The notes below the pieces were generated by a model. That model saw nothing but the letters and a program-made list of their open reading frames with translations. It ran no database searches and was not told where the DNA came from. This document shows, one piece after another, positions 35,108-44,386 of a DNA stretch of 64,000 nucleotides. How positions within the stretch are numbered: the stretch's first letter is position 1; every line of letters begins with the position of its first letter. The stretch is from Dielma sp000508965. GTDB lineage: Bacteria; Bacillota_I; Bacilli_A; Erysipelotrichales; Erysipelotrichaceae. The position numbers were made by a program, and so were the translations under genes. The DNA lies in contig BAHV02000016.1 of assembly GCA_000508965.1 (NCBI GenBank), positions 62,001-126,000 on the forward strand, written 5' to 3'.

Positions 35108-35430
35108 ATAATTTGCGTCAAAGTTGATGTCATTCCCTTTGCTTCATAATTGATAATCGGCAAACGAATTGGAAAAGTGACGGTTACCCGGTAGCGCTCA
35201 TTGATATTTATGATCCGCACATCGCATTGATCACAATACTGCTTGCCCTCTTCAATCAGCGCATATACAGAATCATCCAAGCGATTCTGATGCTCGATCT
35301 GCATAATCGTATAATTCTGCAGATAACGGGCTTGGTTGTAGTTCATCATAATTTCCACAAACCCTATACCAAAGACAATCATCGGCAATGAAAATAACAT
35401 GATAAATCCAAATTCAAAGGCGCCTTTCAT
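35101..35430 (-). CDS. TadE-like pilus assembly protein
   Basis: 109 residues. N-terminal MKGAFEFGFIMLFSLPMIVFGIGFVEIMMNYNQARYLQNY is one hydrophobic helix preceded by FEF with an acidic residue at pilin-like position 6, followed by an extracytoplasmic part with a CDQC pair. This fits TadE/TadF pseudopilins of Flp-type (tad) pili. The gene lies 2 bases after the stop of the truncated pilin-like gene, so both were once in one operon. Confidence 0.65.
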   Translation of the reverse strand: MKGAFEFGFIMLFSLPMIVFGIGFVEIMMNYNQARYLQNYTIMQIEHQNRLDDSVYALIEEGKQYCDQCDVRIININERYRVTVTFPIRLPIINYEAKGMTSTLTQIIK

Positions 35431-35432
35431 TG

Positions 35433-35580
35433 TTAATCTCCTGTTTCATAGATACCGGTCATATTATCCCATTGCTCTGTAATTGTATCCTGCATCGTAT
35501 TACGAAATGTGCCGGCAAACGCAATCATTCCCGTAGCGATGATTGTAACAATCAGGACGAGTGTGTATTCAAAGTTGCAA
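35433..35580 (-). pseudogene. 5'-truncated pilin-like gene
   Basis: The frame NFEYTLVLIVTIIATGMIAF, then about 25 residues (FRNTMQDTITEQWDNM and a short tail), runs to a TAA at 35433, followed by the TadE-like start. The hydrophobic helix with a Glu at its start is typical of Flp/TadE-type pilins. No ATG, GTG or TTG start is found; the frame reaches a stop at about 35606 after unrelated sequence. The N-terminal part is missing, and the sequence upstream belongs to the prophage edge. The rest may lie beyond the prophage right end. Confidence 0.65.
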
Positions 35581-35625
35581 AGAAAAAAAGTTTTTAATAG
35601 ATGTGATTATGCACAATGGGGAAAG

Positions 35626-35657
35626 AAAAAACGAGACTAATAAAATCTCGTTTTTTT
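35626..35657. terminator. Bidirectional terminator at prophage left edge
   Basis: AAAAAACGAGA / TCTCGTTTTTT, 11-bp perfect stem, loop CTAATAAAA region. It has T-runs on both strands. It would insulate prophage and host transcription. Confidence 0.8.
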
Positions 35658-35956
35658 AAGCACCCAGCAATAATGACAAATAGCCTTTTGCTACTTTAAT
35701 TTTAACACATTTAAACATTTTAGCATTACCATAATTTACCAAATTCACGTCAGTCTCAAAAAATAAAAAGTTATCGTTAATTATTACAAATGTTTAAATC
35801 ATTAGGTTTAACAGGCCGATTATATAAATGGCTTAAATTTCAGCATAAGCAAAATATATAACATTTATTGTAATTATGCTTAAATTGGTAATTTATGGTA
35901 ATAAATATTTTCGATAAATTTATATTTTAACGATAATTAATATGAGATCAAATAAA
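35658..35956. other. AT-rich non-coding stretch
   Basis: About 300 bases with very high AT content and no reading frame with a ribosome site over 20 codons on either strand. Short oligo-A/T runs occur throughout. It lies between the edge terminator and the first prophage gene and may include attachment-site sequence. No clear tRNA or small-RNA fold was seen. Confidence 0.5.
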
Positions 35957-35976
35957 AAGCCTTAGCGATTGCTAAG
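35957..35976 (-). terminator. Terminator overlapping a stop codon
   Basis: CTTAGC / GCTAAG with a 4-base loop, then GCTTTTTATTT on the minus strand; the first stem arm includes the TAG stop of the 69-residue gene. Confidence 0.65.
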
Positions 35977-36181
35977 ACTTATCAAATTCTATTGATACCT
36001 CTTCTCTCGTATTCCCAAATTCTCCACCACATTTTTGCTTATAGTCCGCTACCTTATCGGCGCCGAACTCTTGTGTTAATCTATCAAAAACCTTTTTTTG
36101 ATCATGACCGTATTCTCTGCCATAGAATTCATAAAAATACTGAATTCCCCAAAATTCTAATTCATTCAATTTCTTCTGCAA
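35972..36181 (-). CDS. Hypothetical phage protein (69 aa)
   Basis: 69 residues, helical and charged (LEFWGIQYFYEFYGREYGHDQKKVFDRLTQEFGADKV). No recognised domain. The upstream GGAGGTGTCATAATT region gives a good ribosome site. It and the next small gene lie at the prophage edge outside the structural operon, the usual position of lysogenic-conversion or moron genes. Confidence 0.5.
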   Translation of the reverse strand: MQKKLNELEFWGIQYFYEFYGREYGHDQKKVFDRLTQEFGADKVADYKQKCGGEFGNTREEVSIEFDKS

Positions 36182-36235
36182 TTATGACACCTCCGCCATA
36201 ATTATAAACCGTTGGCATTGGTTAATGTGCTGGTA

Positions 36236-36391
36236 TTATTTACCAGACCGCAACTGCTTATCAATCTCATCTCTGAAGATTTCGGCGACAACATTGATTT
36301 GCTCTTGTGATAATTCTGGGCACTTAAAACATAGCTGATTTATTAAGTCCTTTTCGCATTTTTCCAAAAAATCATAAATTTCTATTTTCAT
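36236..36391 (-). CDS. Small hypothetical protein (51 aa)
   Basis: MKIEIYDFLEKCEKDLINQL begins a 51-residue acidic helical protein with a CFKC pair. AAGGTGGG seven bases before the ATG at 36391 supports this start over the ATG at 36397. No known family. Same strand as the preceding 69-residue gene and 55 bases upstream of it. Confidence 0.5.
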   Translation of the reverse strand: MKIEIYDFLEKCEKDLINQLCFKCPELSQEQINVVAEIFRDEIDKQLRSGK

Positions 36392-36566
36392 GATCATCCC
36401 ACCTTTATATAAATAATATAATAGGAAAGGGAATTATTTTGTCGAATACAGTTAATGTAAGAATAAAAATATCAACTCACTGAATAAAATAATGATTTAT
36501 TAAATAATCTTTTAATTTGTCTATAATTTGATATAATAATAGAAATTATAAAAGAGGAAACATTCA

Positions 36567-36953
36567 ATGGATAATTTAATAAAACTAATCAAATATTTTA
36601 TAATATATGTATTAGCAAGATTTTTAACTGAGCTAATAGCTCCCAACTTTCTCAATTTATTATCTAACATTCTAAATATGCAGAATAATATAATATTTTC
36701 TCTATCATATTTCATAGTAGTATATGTCTCTTTATCTATTACCTTAACTATTACTGGATTTTTATCTATCATATTAAAGGTGAAATCTTTCGGAATGCAG
36801 TGTTATCTTTTTCATTATTTAATAGATGTTATCAGATATTCATTCGCTTTTTTCATATATGCAGCATTTTCATTTAATGTTGTTATCGTTATCATAATTC
36901 TTACAATTTTGATTGCTATGTATTCACTTTATAAAAAATTTGGTCTTTATTAA
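36567..36953 (+). CDS. Four-helix membrane protein
   Basis: 128 residues, very hydrophobic, with four predicted TM helices (LIKYFIIYVLARFL; FSLSYFIVVYVSLSITLTI; YSFAFFIYAAFSFNVVIVIIILTILIA). An AGAGGA ribosome site precedes the ATG, and a TATAAT box lies about 35 bases upstream (36532-36537). It is the only + strand gene in the prophage part seen, which points to independent, lysogeny-time expression. It may be a superinfection-exclusion or conversion protein; this is inference. Confidence 0.6.
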   Translation: MDNLIKLIKYFIIYVLARFLTELIAPNFLNLLSNILNMQNNIIFSLSYFIVVYVSLSITLTITGFLSIILKVKSFGMQCYLFHYLIDVIRYSFAFFIYAAFSFNVVIVIIILTILIAMYSLYKKFGLY

Positions 36954-36985
36954 AAAAAGTGCAAGCCCATTAAGAGCCTGCACTT
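36952..36985. terminator. Terminator shared by convergent genes
   Basis: AGTGCAGGC / GCTTGCACT stem with a 9-base loop on the minus strand, followed by seven Ts. On + an A/C mismatch weakens it, but a T-run follows there too. It ends the late operon. Confidence 0.8.
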
Positions 36986-39900
36986 ATTTTTTACCTTCCA
37001 ATTCCTTTTCAAATTTTTCTCTGTATATCTTGTAAACTGCTGAATCTGCATTTCTTATATCTTCATTGACAATATATTTATCATATAAATCTTGTTTTTC
37101 CGCATCGCTGAGCGGTAAACCATCAATATAATCTCGCGTTAATATAGCTTTTGAATATTTAATAGTTCCACCATTAGCATTTTTCAGACTTTCGATTGCT
37201 TTCAGTTCATACACTTTTTCAAGTGCTGTTTTATTTCCCAGATCATCTTTCAGCACCTGGAAGGTATCAGTATCTTTGACACTTAATGCTTTATTATCAC
37301 CATCCCAATAGTTTTGTGCTTCCGGAAAAGATGAAGAACCGCCAATGAATGCTCTTGCAAGATTTAATGGGTTTTGATCAATCGTATACTTCAGCTTATC
37401 GCCATCATCTGTGTATTGATATGCAGCACCTTGTGCATAGTCATGTAATCCTGACATGGTTTTATTAAGCTGCCCAGCTCCAAATGGCAACATCCAGTAA
37501 CTAGCAGGTTTGATAGCTTGATTATACAAAATATCCAGTTTCTTTCTATCATCAATCTCCGGATTGAGTAAATCTAATAATTTTTCTGGATTTTTAGGAA
37601 TTGCTCCAGCTATAGGCAAACGTCCTCCACCTGTTATATTGCCAATAAATGGCAGCTCTCCACCAACATCCGAGAGTATCATTGTAGCCTTTTCACTGTT
37701 TCTTAATTCTGAATCATTAAGCACTCCCCATGCATCAAATGCCATATCAATAGGATCAAGAGCTGGTCTGCGACCAAACAAGAACTCATATCCTGTATTG
37801 AACAGCCATGAAGAAACTGCAATATTAAATAATGCAATCAATAAAGCTTTTATAGCTTCGTCTTGTTTAGCGCGTGGAAGATCCTTAAACAAATATCTTA
37901 ACTGATTGTTTTGTTCAAGTTGAAATTGAGTAAATGCTTTAGTGATTGGATTTTTAACATTAAACAGTATTGGCATAGCTCCTTTGGAACGATCAGCAAT
38001 CAATCCAGCTGCATAAGCATCGGCATTTTTCATTGCCTCTGTATCCGACATTCCATTTTCGATATTTTGATAATATTTAGCTCTTGTGACAACCTCAGAA
38101 GTAAAATTATCAATTATTTGCATTCCTTTTGACAACTTATCCACAATTTTTTGCATATCTGTTTTGTATAGATTCTCACTGCCTAAACGGTTAGTCATGA
38201 AGGCTGAGCGACTGTTAAAATTATCACTTAGCGCTTTGCTGTTTACCACATCATACATTGCTTTTGAGATATTTTGCGATGAGCACTCTCCTGTTGCCTG
38301 AGCAATAGGTATAAAATTAGTTACCCAAGAACTAGGGTTAACAGCCACCATGTTTCCAGCAACTCTATTTGATAAGTCCTTAGATAATCTATACATTCCA
38401 CGTCCCATGTTATATTCCCATGTACGATCCTCTACAGATTTCTTACCGGCAAGATCATTTGTATAACGATTAAGCCATGTTACAAAACCTCCAAATTTTC
38501 CAGTTATTTCCCTATCCCTAAATAATTCACTGATTTTTGATTGACGTTCATCTTCACTCAATTCTCCATCATTATTTATTTCATCAATTTGCGCTTTTAA
38601 CCCTTCATCGCTATTTTGATAACGGATAGTTTCTTCTAATGCACGTAAATTTTGTATATTATCTGTGTGGAAGATTACATTAGACACACCCTCAATGTAA
38701 TTATCAAAACCTCTGACAGCATCAAAAACAGTCTTATCACTATGACGTTGTAAAGCATTGGCAAAAAATTGTTTTCCCGGCTTAAATGTTTCTGTAATGC
38801 CTGCCAAAGATGTGCCTAGATTATCCAAATCATTTTTAGGATTAAGTATTCTTTTTAGAGTTTCAAGCACTCCATTTTCTTGTTCAACGAAATGTGGAAA
38901 ATAATCTTTTCTAACTTCAATAGGATTATATCCATTTTTCACTAATACTTCATTCACTTTTGATATTAATTCCGTATAAACTGTCCTAAACTCATTGACG
39001 GCATGTTGTATTCTATCTAAATCATATCCAGCATTAACAACATCAGCAGCAGTCATATCTCCAGCAGGATCACCATAACGTTGTACAACTTCGGATTCTT
39101 TATTAGTAAGGTTGAGATTTTTAATCCTAGTGCGGTATTCATTTTTAAATTTGCTTGCTTCTGCTTCAGCAAGATGTATAGGTGTTATATAATGGTCAAT
39201 CATGGCTTTAGCCTCATCATTATTGCCTACAACATCAATAATATTTCTCTCGGCAGTTTCAGCAGAATAGAAAAACGGAACTTTCTTTTCTTTCCATAAT
39301 GTCATACTTTTAATAAATTCTTTAGCAGTATTTATACGTTCTTGTCTGATTGCTTTCTTGTAATCTTTTTTTACTGCTCTCGCTTGATCCAGTGGCTGCT
39401 TAGCTTCGACTATTTTTCTGACGTTATCTACATTAGCATTTTTGATGTCTTTATATTCTAGCTGACCTTTGGATATGAGATCAGCATAAGTTTTTTCCTT
39501 TTGAGTAAATGGCTCATTCATTACACGATTATAATCTCGTCCTAAGCCTTTCATCTGATCCATAGTTGCTTTATATACTTCATAATCGGCAGGTTCTTTC
39601 TGTACATTTTTTGATATATTTTCACCATGAATTTTCTGAAAGCGTTCCATTTTAGATAGATAGTCATTCAAAGCCTTATGGAAATCTTCACGATACCCTT
39701 CTTTATAGAGATTTGCGTCAGTGTCTCTTAAAGATTTATTCCGTGGCTGCAGCTCGTCAGCAATATCAAGCATAGCATACAGTTGATCAGCTTCATTGTT
39801 AATGGTTTCGTCAAACAGTTCCGGATAAGTGTTGGCCAGCTCATTGTAAAACGAATCAATACTGCGACCGTCTTTCTGCATTCCAACTAATTTTTTAGCC

Positions 39901-42167
39901 TCATATCTGAAATCGTTGTAAGCTGTTTTACCTAAAGCTCTTCTAGCCATCTCAATATCTAAGCCGGCTTCTTTTAGATTTGTTACTAGTTCAGGGTATA
40001 GATCATACATTGCAGTATCTTTTGTTTTGCCTAATTCCCATGCTTTTTTAAATAATGCATCTGCAGCTTTGCTGTCTATCTTACCAGTTGTTTGTAATGA
40101 TTCTTTCAATTTCAAAATTTCATTTTTTAATTCATTATTTACATCACTACGGCTAATACCAAAAGTGTCTTGTAAATTTTTAGATAACTGAGTTAAAGAT
40201 CGTCTTTCCGAATCTTGAAGTTTCATTGTTTTAGCATTTTTCAAATTACTTTTGACATCTGTATTATCATTTGGTATATTATAAGTAGAGGTATCCATGA
40301 CATCTTTGGGCAATTGAAGCCCTATAGAGGGTTGGTTACCACTCACGGCCATGACATCTTTGGACAATTGAAGTCCTATGGAGGGTTGGCCGTTTTTTTG
40401 TTGCCAAACTACCTTATTGTTTTCAATTGCGTTTTTGATGTCATTTTCTAAATTTCTTCCATAAACTGAAGCTATGCTATCAACTATCAATTCTTGCGAA
40501 CCGTATTTGCTATTAGGATAAATAACAGCTTGAATTTTATCGTTTTTCTTATCATACTGATCAAAGAAAAGCATATAAGCCTCTACAGGTTTTCCATCCT
40601 TGATCCTTTCAGTTTGAATTATTTCAGTAGGATTCTGAAGCATCACGTCTAAATCAGCTAATAACTCTAATGGAAGTCCATGTATATTTAATGCTTTATC
40701 AATAATTTTTTGACTGATTACTACAGGCTTATCATTCAGTACTCTAATTGGTAAATTCTCTAAAGTAGTTTTAACTAGATATGGTTGTTCATTATTTGAA
40801 ATAACAGAATCATCCATCAATTGCTCTCGAAATGAGAGAATTTTGCCATTTCTAAAAATTTTGTTTTTTAGAGAATTTAGAACTTTTATAGCGTTATTTT
40901 TTAGTGTTGTATCACTTATATTTGAAACTGAATCATTTACAATGTTCTTAAAATTTGAATCTTGAATATTGGTTATCTCATTCTGCATGTTGCTATTTTT
41001 AGCTGCTGCAAGTAAATCAGTTTCTCTATTTCCAGTATTTTCATTGTAAGGTAATATAGAATCAGACATTGGTTTTACAGTTACATTTGCATCTTGATGA
41101 TCCGTAACTACATTTTCATTAAAGTTGGCCGTTATTGAATTATTAGGTGTAAATTTATTTTTTATTTTATTAACGCCTATTCCTGCAATATCATATAATC
41201 CTCCCATTAATGCACCCATCTGCATTTGTTTAATCATTTCGTCTTGATCAAAATTTGCATCAGGATCATTAAATGCTTTATCAGCAATATAATTAGCAAT
41301 ATATGATACACCTTCCTCCGTAGCCTCACCCCAAGCACCATTAGCAATTTGTGCTATGATTCTGTTGGCACTGGAAGGGTCAGTTTTCATAATTTTATTC
41401 AAACGCCCAAATGTTCCAATTGGTGATAAATTGATACCAGTTTCGATGCCATTAGTAATCGCACCTCTCAATTGCGCTTCATTACGATCTGTGCCTTTGG
41501 ACATTAATGATAATTGTTTATCCGCACCCAAACCTGCACCAGACAATACTGCACCAGAACCAGGCATTATTACATTAGCAGCAATATTAGGCAGCATTTT
41601 AACTAAACCAATACCTGCCTCGCCTGCTACTTTCCACCCTCCAGATAGCCCTTCTGTAGCTTTGGCTTGTGATTGAACGCTCTCTTGATAAAGTTTCAGT
41701 GCTAACGCATCCCGCGCTTGCATAATATTTTCATCATCTTTTGTCTTAGGCTTTATTAAGCCTAATGGATCGCCAGCTGGCGTGCTTAAGCCATATTTAT
41801 CTATGAATCCAAAATCAGCAGCATTATTGGAATAGATTGCACCTTTAGCCATTGAACCTTTTACAATACTCTCAGCAGCATTATTCATATATTTAAACAA
41901 GCTTGGAGGTGTAGGCTTATTAGAATTATAGGGGATACTCGGTTGAGTACCCCCTTGATTCATTGACTGTTGATTTTTAAGTGCTTCATAATATGGCAGC
42001 ATAGCTTCCTGTTCTTGTTTAACTTTATTTTCACCGATAGCACTTAATTGTTGCGCCCTCTGCTGCCCTTGCTTTCTACTAATCTCAGTTTGATTTCTAA
42101 TTTCTTCAAAATCATGATCACTAAAGGATCTCAATTTTTTCAAGAAAGATGATTCACTATATGCCAT
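36984..42167 (-). CDS. Giant polyvalent virion protein (probably ejected)
   Basis: 1,727 residues, the last gene of the late operon. Residues 1-120 are Gln-rich and polar. Residues 175-330 contain Gly/Ala-rich hydrophobic helices (GLVKMLPNIAANVIMPGSGAVLSG) as in membrane-penetrating virion proteins. Residues of about 450-620 resemble the MuF-C/barnase-like module of phage polyvalent proteins (PNSKYGSQELIVDSIASVYG). Residues 680-1,200 are long helical/coiled segments. The C-terminal 500 residues contain further LPD-like helices. Such proteins enter the host cell with phage DNA. The start has AGGAGG upstream. Catalytic residues cannot be assigned. Confidence 0.65.
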   Translation of the reverse strand: MAYSESSFLKKLRSFSDHDFEEIRNQTEISRKQGQQRAQQLSAIGENKVKQEQEAMLPYYEALKNQQSMNQGGTQPSIPYNSNKPTPPSLFKYMNNAAESIVKGSMAKGAIYSNNAADFGFIDKYGLSTPAGDPLGLIKPKTKDDENIMQARDALALKLYQESVQSQAKATEGLSGGWKVAGEAGIGLVKMLPNIAANVIMPGSGAVLSGAGLGADKQLSLMSKGTDRNEAQLRGAITNGIETGINLSPIGTFGRLNKIMKTDPSSANRIIAQIANGAWGEATEEGVSYIANYIADKAFNDPDANFDQDEMIKQMQMGALMGGLYDIAGIGVNKIKNKFTPNNSITANFNENVVTDHQDANVTVKPMSDSILPYNENTGNRETDLLAAAKNSNMQNEITNIQDSNFKNIVNDSVSNISDTTLKNNAIKVLNSLKNKIFRNGKILSFREQLMDDSVISNNEQPYLVKTTLENLPIRVLNDKPVVISQKIIDKALNIHGLPLELLADLDVMLQNPTEIIQTERIKDGKPVEAYMLFFDQYDKKNDKIQAVIYPNSKYGSQELIVDSIASVYGRNLENDIKNAIENNKVVWQQKNGQPSIGLQLSKDVMAVSGNQPSIGLQLPKDVMDTSTYNIPNDNTDVKSNLKNAKTMKLQDSERRSLTQLSKNLQDTFGISRSDVNNELKNEILKLKESLQTTGKIDSKAADALFKKAWELGKTKDTAMYDLYPELVTNLKEAGLDIEMARRALGKTAYNDFRYEAKKLVGMQKDGRSIDSFYNELANTYPELFDETINNEADQLYAMLDIADELQPRNKSLRDTDANLYKEGYREDFHKALNDYLSKMERFQKIHGENISKNVQKEPADYEVYKATMDQMKGLGRDYNRVMNEPFTQKEKTYADLISKGQLEYKDIKNANVDNVRKIVEAKQPLDQARAVKKDYKKAIRQERINTAKEFIKSMTLWKEKKVPFFYSAETAERNIIDVVGNNDEAKAMIDHYITPIHLAEAEASKFKNEYRTRIKNLNLTNKESEVVQRYGDPAGDMTAADVVNAGYDLDRIQHAVNEFRTVYTELISKVNEVLVKNGYNPIEVRKDYFPHFVEQENGVLETLKRILNPKNDLDNLGTSLAGITETFKPGKQFFANALQRHSDKTVFDAVRGFDNYIEGVSNVIFHTDNIQNLRALEETIRYQNSDEGLKAQIDEINNDGELSEDERQSKISELFRDREITGKFGGFVTWLNRYTNDLAGKKSVEDRTWEYNMGRGMYRLSKDLSNRVAGNMVAVNPSSWVTNFIPIAQATGECSSQNISKAMYDVVNSKALSDNFNSRSAFMTNRLGSENLYKTDMQKIVDKLSKGMQIIDNFTSEVVTRAKYYQNIENGMSDTEAMKNADAYAAGLIADRSKGAMPILFNVKNPITKAFTQFQLEQNNQLRYLFKDLPRAKQDEAIKALLIALFNIAVSSWLFNTGYEFLFGRRPALDPIDMAFDAWGVLNDSELRNSEKATMILSDVGGELPFIGNITGGGRLPIAGAIPKNPEKLLDLLNPEIDDRKKLDILYNQAIKPASYWMLPFGAGQLNKTMSGLHDYAQGAAYQYTDDGDKLKYTIDQNPLNLARAFIGGSSSFPEAQNYWDGDNKALSVKDTDTFQVLKDDLGNKTALEKVYELKAIESLKNANGGTIKYSKAILTRDYIDGLPLSDAEKQDLYDKYIVNEDIRNADSAVYKIYREKFEKELEGKK
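40295..40389 (-). repeat. 54-bp tandem duplication inside the giant gene
   Basis: A 41-base segment (40295-40335) recurs at 40349-40389 with three changes; the step is 54 bases, keeping the frame. It duplicates the peptide QPSIGLQL(S/P)KDVM directly after the MuF-C-like region. Confidence 0.85.
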
Positions 42168-42179
42168 ATTAGATACCTC

Positions 42180-43319
42180 CTATTTTAACAAGCCTAACCG
42201 TCTTGCGATTGCTTTTGCCTCTTCATCATTAGCTCCCCATTCATGGATTAAATTAAAAATCTCATTCTCTGTTGGTGCTCGTCCTAAATCTTGATAAAAT
42301 TTGCGTTGAGCATATACAACTGCATTATTGATTTTCTGCTCATCAAATGTATTTTGTTCAACACCGGCTGAAGAACCTGATTTTGCAGAACTACCACCGC
42401 CTGAATAAGACCTTGCCGCAGCTGCCTGCAATGCCTGCTGTGCTGCTAATGCATCTTGCTGGCGTTGATAATCAAACTGCTGATTCCATTGGTTATTAGC
42501 CGTATCAAATTGCTGCTGATTGAAATTATTCTGCCACTGTTGCTGTGCCATCTGATCGTAGTATTGTTTCATCTGCCATTCCTGCTGTTTTTGCTGCTCT
42601 AAAGCATTCAATACTTGTTGCTGATAGGCAGCTTCAATTGAAGATAGATTAGCTGCACCGCCTGATTGTACTGCCTGTATTTGGTTGTCCAGCCCTCTAT
42701 ATGCTTCATCACGAGCCTGTAAAGTTTGATTGAGTGAGTTACCATAGTTATTCTCATTAGAGATTTTAGCTGATTCGCTGACACCTGTTCCGGATAAGCC
42801 GTTAGCAGCTAGTTTTTCATTTAAGCCTTTTTCTGCAAGCATTTTGTTAATATAAGCCTGCTGTGCTGTCATTTCAGCTTGCTTATCATATTCGGGACGT
42901 AAGTTATTGATCTGGCCGATTTGTGCTTGTTGACGTTCCAGTTCTGCACGGCGTTGTGCAGCATAAGCTTCCTCAATAGCCGACTGTCGTCTATCATTGT
43001 ATGCTTGTTGATCAGCTATACCTTGATAAAATTGTTGGTTCCTAATAGCTTCTTCATAAGCAGATTTTGTGTCTGTTAAACTATCTGTACCAACCCATTT
43101 ACCAGCACTAGAATCCCATGTAGAACCATATTTATATGATCCATCTGCATTTTTAACATCAGTTGTCGAGTTTCCGTACTGATCGGTATATTTCCAGTTC
43201 TTATCATCAATAGCTGTCCAATATCCCTGACCACTTCCTCCACCTTTGATATACTCTGCATACGCTCCAGCAGAATCCGCTAATTCTTGTGGTGATGGTT
43301 GTTTCTTTTTCTTAGCCAT
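42180..43319 (-). CDS. Gln/Ala-rich virion protein
   Basis: 379 residues, not assigned to a family. Residues 90-310 are strongly Gln/Ala-rich and likely coiled coil. The C-terminus has a compact helical part (NAVVYAQRKFYQDLGRAPTENEIFNLIHEWG). It lies between the lysin and the 1,727-residue gene, 12 bases before the latter. A role as internal virion or ejection protein is inferred from position and composition. Confidence 0.55.
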   Translation of the reverse strand: MAKKKKQPSPQELADSAGAYAEYIKGGGSGQGYWTAIDDKNWKYTDQYGNSTTDVKNADGSYKYGSTWDSSAGKWVGTDSLTDTKSAYEEAIRNQQFYQGIADQQAYNDRRQSAIEEAYAAQRRAELERQQAQIGQINNLRPEYDKQAEMTAQQAYINKMLAEKGLNEKLAANGLSGTGVSESAKISNENNYGNSLNQTLQARDEAYRGLDNQIQAVQSGGAANLSSIEAAYQQQVLNALEQQKQQEWQMKQYYDQMAQQQWQNNFNQQQFDTANNQWNQQFDYQRQQDALAAQQALQAAAARSYSGGGSSAKSGSSAGVEQNTFDEQKINNAVVYAQRKFYQDLGRAPTENEIFNLIHEWGANDEEAKAIARRLGLLK

Positions 43320-43320
43320 G

Positions 43321-44088
43321 TTATACCTCCTTCAGATAACCACTGTTATCTGCCTTTAAGTGCAGCTCTGCATTCTTCAGCATCTTCCCTGATTCCTCCA
43401 ACCACACAAATTTACCTTGATATTGAAACAGTGAAGAGCGGATCATGTAGCCATCTTTATCAAACGCATACCAAGCTCCATACTCACTGTCCCATATCAT
43501 GTCATTTTTAATAAGCCTGCCGTCTTTGCGATATTGCCATTTGGCATTGCCAACGGATACCCAGCAAGTCAACTTGTCTGTGGTCTTTTTCCAGTTGTAC
43601 CCATCACTATCTTTTACAGTGCAACCGTCTATAAAGAATGCTGATGCAGGGTGTACGCTGTTTGGGAGCATAAACCGCCCTTGCGCGTTTTTGGTGTATG
43701 GTTTGACATACTTGCTTTTAGCTACCTCGATGTGGCAGTGATTGCCAGTCGCTTGGCCTGCTGTACCCTCATGATAAAATACCTCACCTTGCTTTATCGT
43801 CTGGCCTAGATGCAAATGTGATACATCATTACAATGTATAAACATAAAGGTAGCGTAATCAATCGTGCCGTCTGCAAACTGCACCTTGTCAACACTCTCA
43901 AAAAAACATGCGTTGCCATTTACTGGTACGTCTTTGTATCTGCATATCATCGTACATGGGGCGTAAACATCATCAATCCCAGTATCCTTACCGGCATTAT
44001 CAATAGCGTATGTGCCCTGATGGCTGTACTGTCCGTTTACGCCTTGAGTGATGTTTATACATTTCATCGGAAATATTAATTTTTCCAT
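43321..44088 (-). CDS. Phage endolysin, M23 endopeptidase with wall-binding repeats
   Basis: 255 residues. Residues 1-145 form an M23-type metallopeptidase: the first His and Asp in YSHQGTYAIDNAG, later NHCHIEV with the HxH pair. Residues 165-255 contain aromatic repeats (WQYRKDGRLIKNDMIWD, AWYAFDKDGYMI) of cell-wall-binding type. No signal peptide, so release needs the upstream holin. Adjacent to holin-like genes, completing a lysis cassette. Confidence 0.85.
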   Translation of the reverse strand: MEKLIFPMKCINITQGVNGQYSHQGTYAIDNAGKDTGIDDVYAPCTMICRYKDVPVNGNACFFESVDKVQFADGTIDYATFMFIHCNDVSHLHLGQTIKQGEVFYHEGTAGQATGNHCHIEVAKSKYVKPYTKNAQGRFMLPNSVHPASAFFIDGCTVKDSDGYNWKKTTDKLTCWVSVGNAKWQYRKDGRLIKNDMIWDSEYGAWYAFDKDGYMIRSSLFQYQGKFVWLEESGKMLKNAELHLKADNSGYLKEV

Positions 44089-44090
44089 AT

Positions 44091-44384
44091 TTAATGCTCC
44101 AATGGCAGTTTTCTTACTTCTGCGTCCATTCCCACAATCATTCCATTACCACCTAAATCACGGTAAGCTTTATACATCTTTTCCCAATTTTCCAACGCAT
44201 ATGGAGGTATCACGCCTTTATCAGTGTATTTATCATGATAAAACATCAATTTATCTCTTAATAAACAAAGAGTACCAGCACTGTTAGCATCTCTTGTCTT
44301 TTTTTGGTCTTTTAATAACCAAACTACGTACCCCATTAAGATGGGTAATACTATCGTGTAAGTTGTCATTAAAAATTCTTTCAT
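44091..44384 (-). CDS. Small lysis-cassette membrane protein
   Basis: 97 residues with one N-terminal TM helix (TYTIVLPILMGYVVWLL) and a charged cytosolic or external tail. It lies between the LLH-type holin gene and the lysin, with 2-base gaps. Could be an antiholin or second holin; no family signature is conclusive. Confidence 0.5.
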   Translation of the reverse strand: MKEFLMTTYTIVLPILMGYVVWLLKDQKKTRDANSAGTLCLLRDKLMFYHDKYTDKGVIPPYALENWEKMYKAYRDLGGNGMIVGMDAEVRKLPLEH

Positions 44385-44386
44385 AT

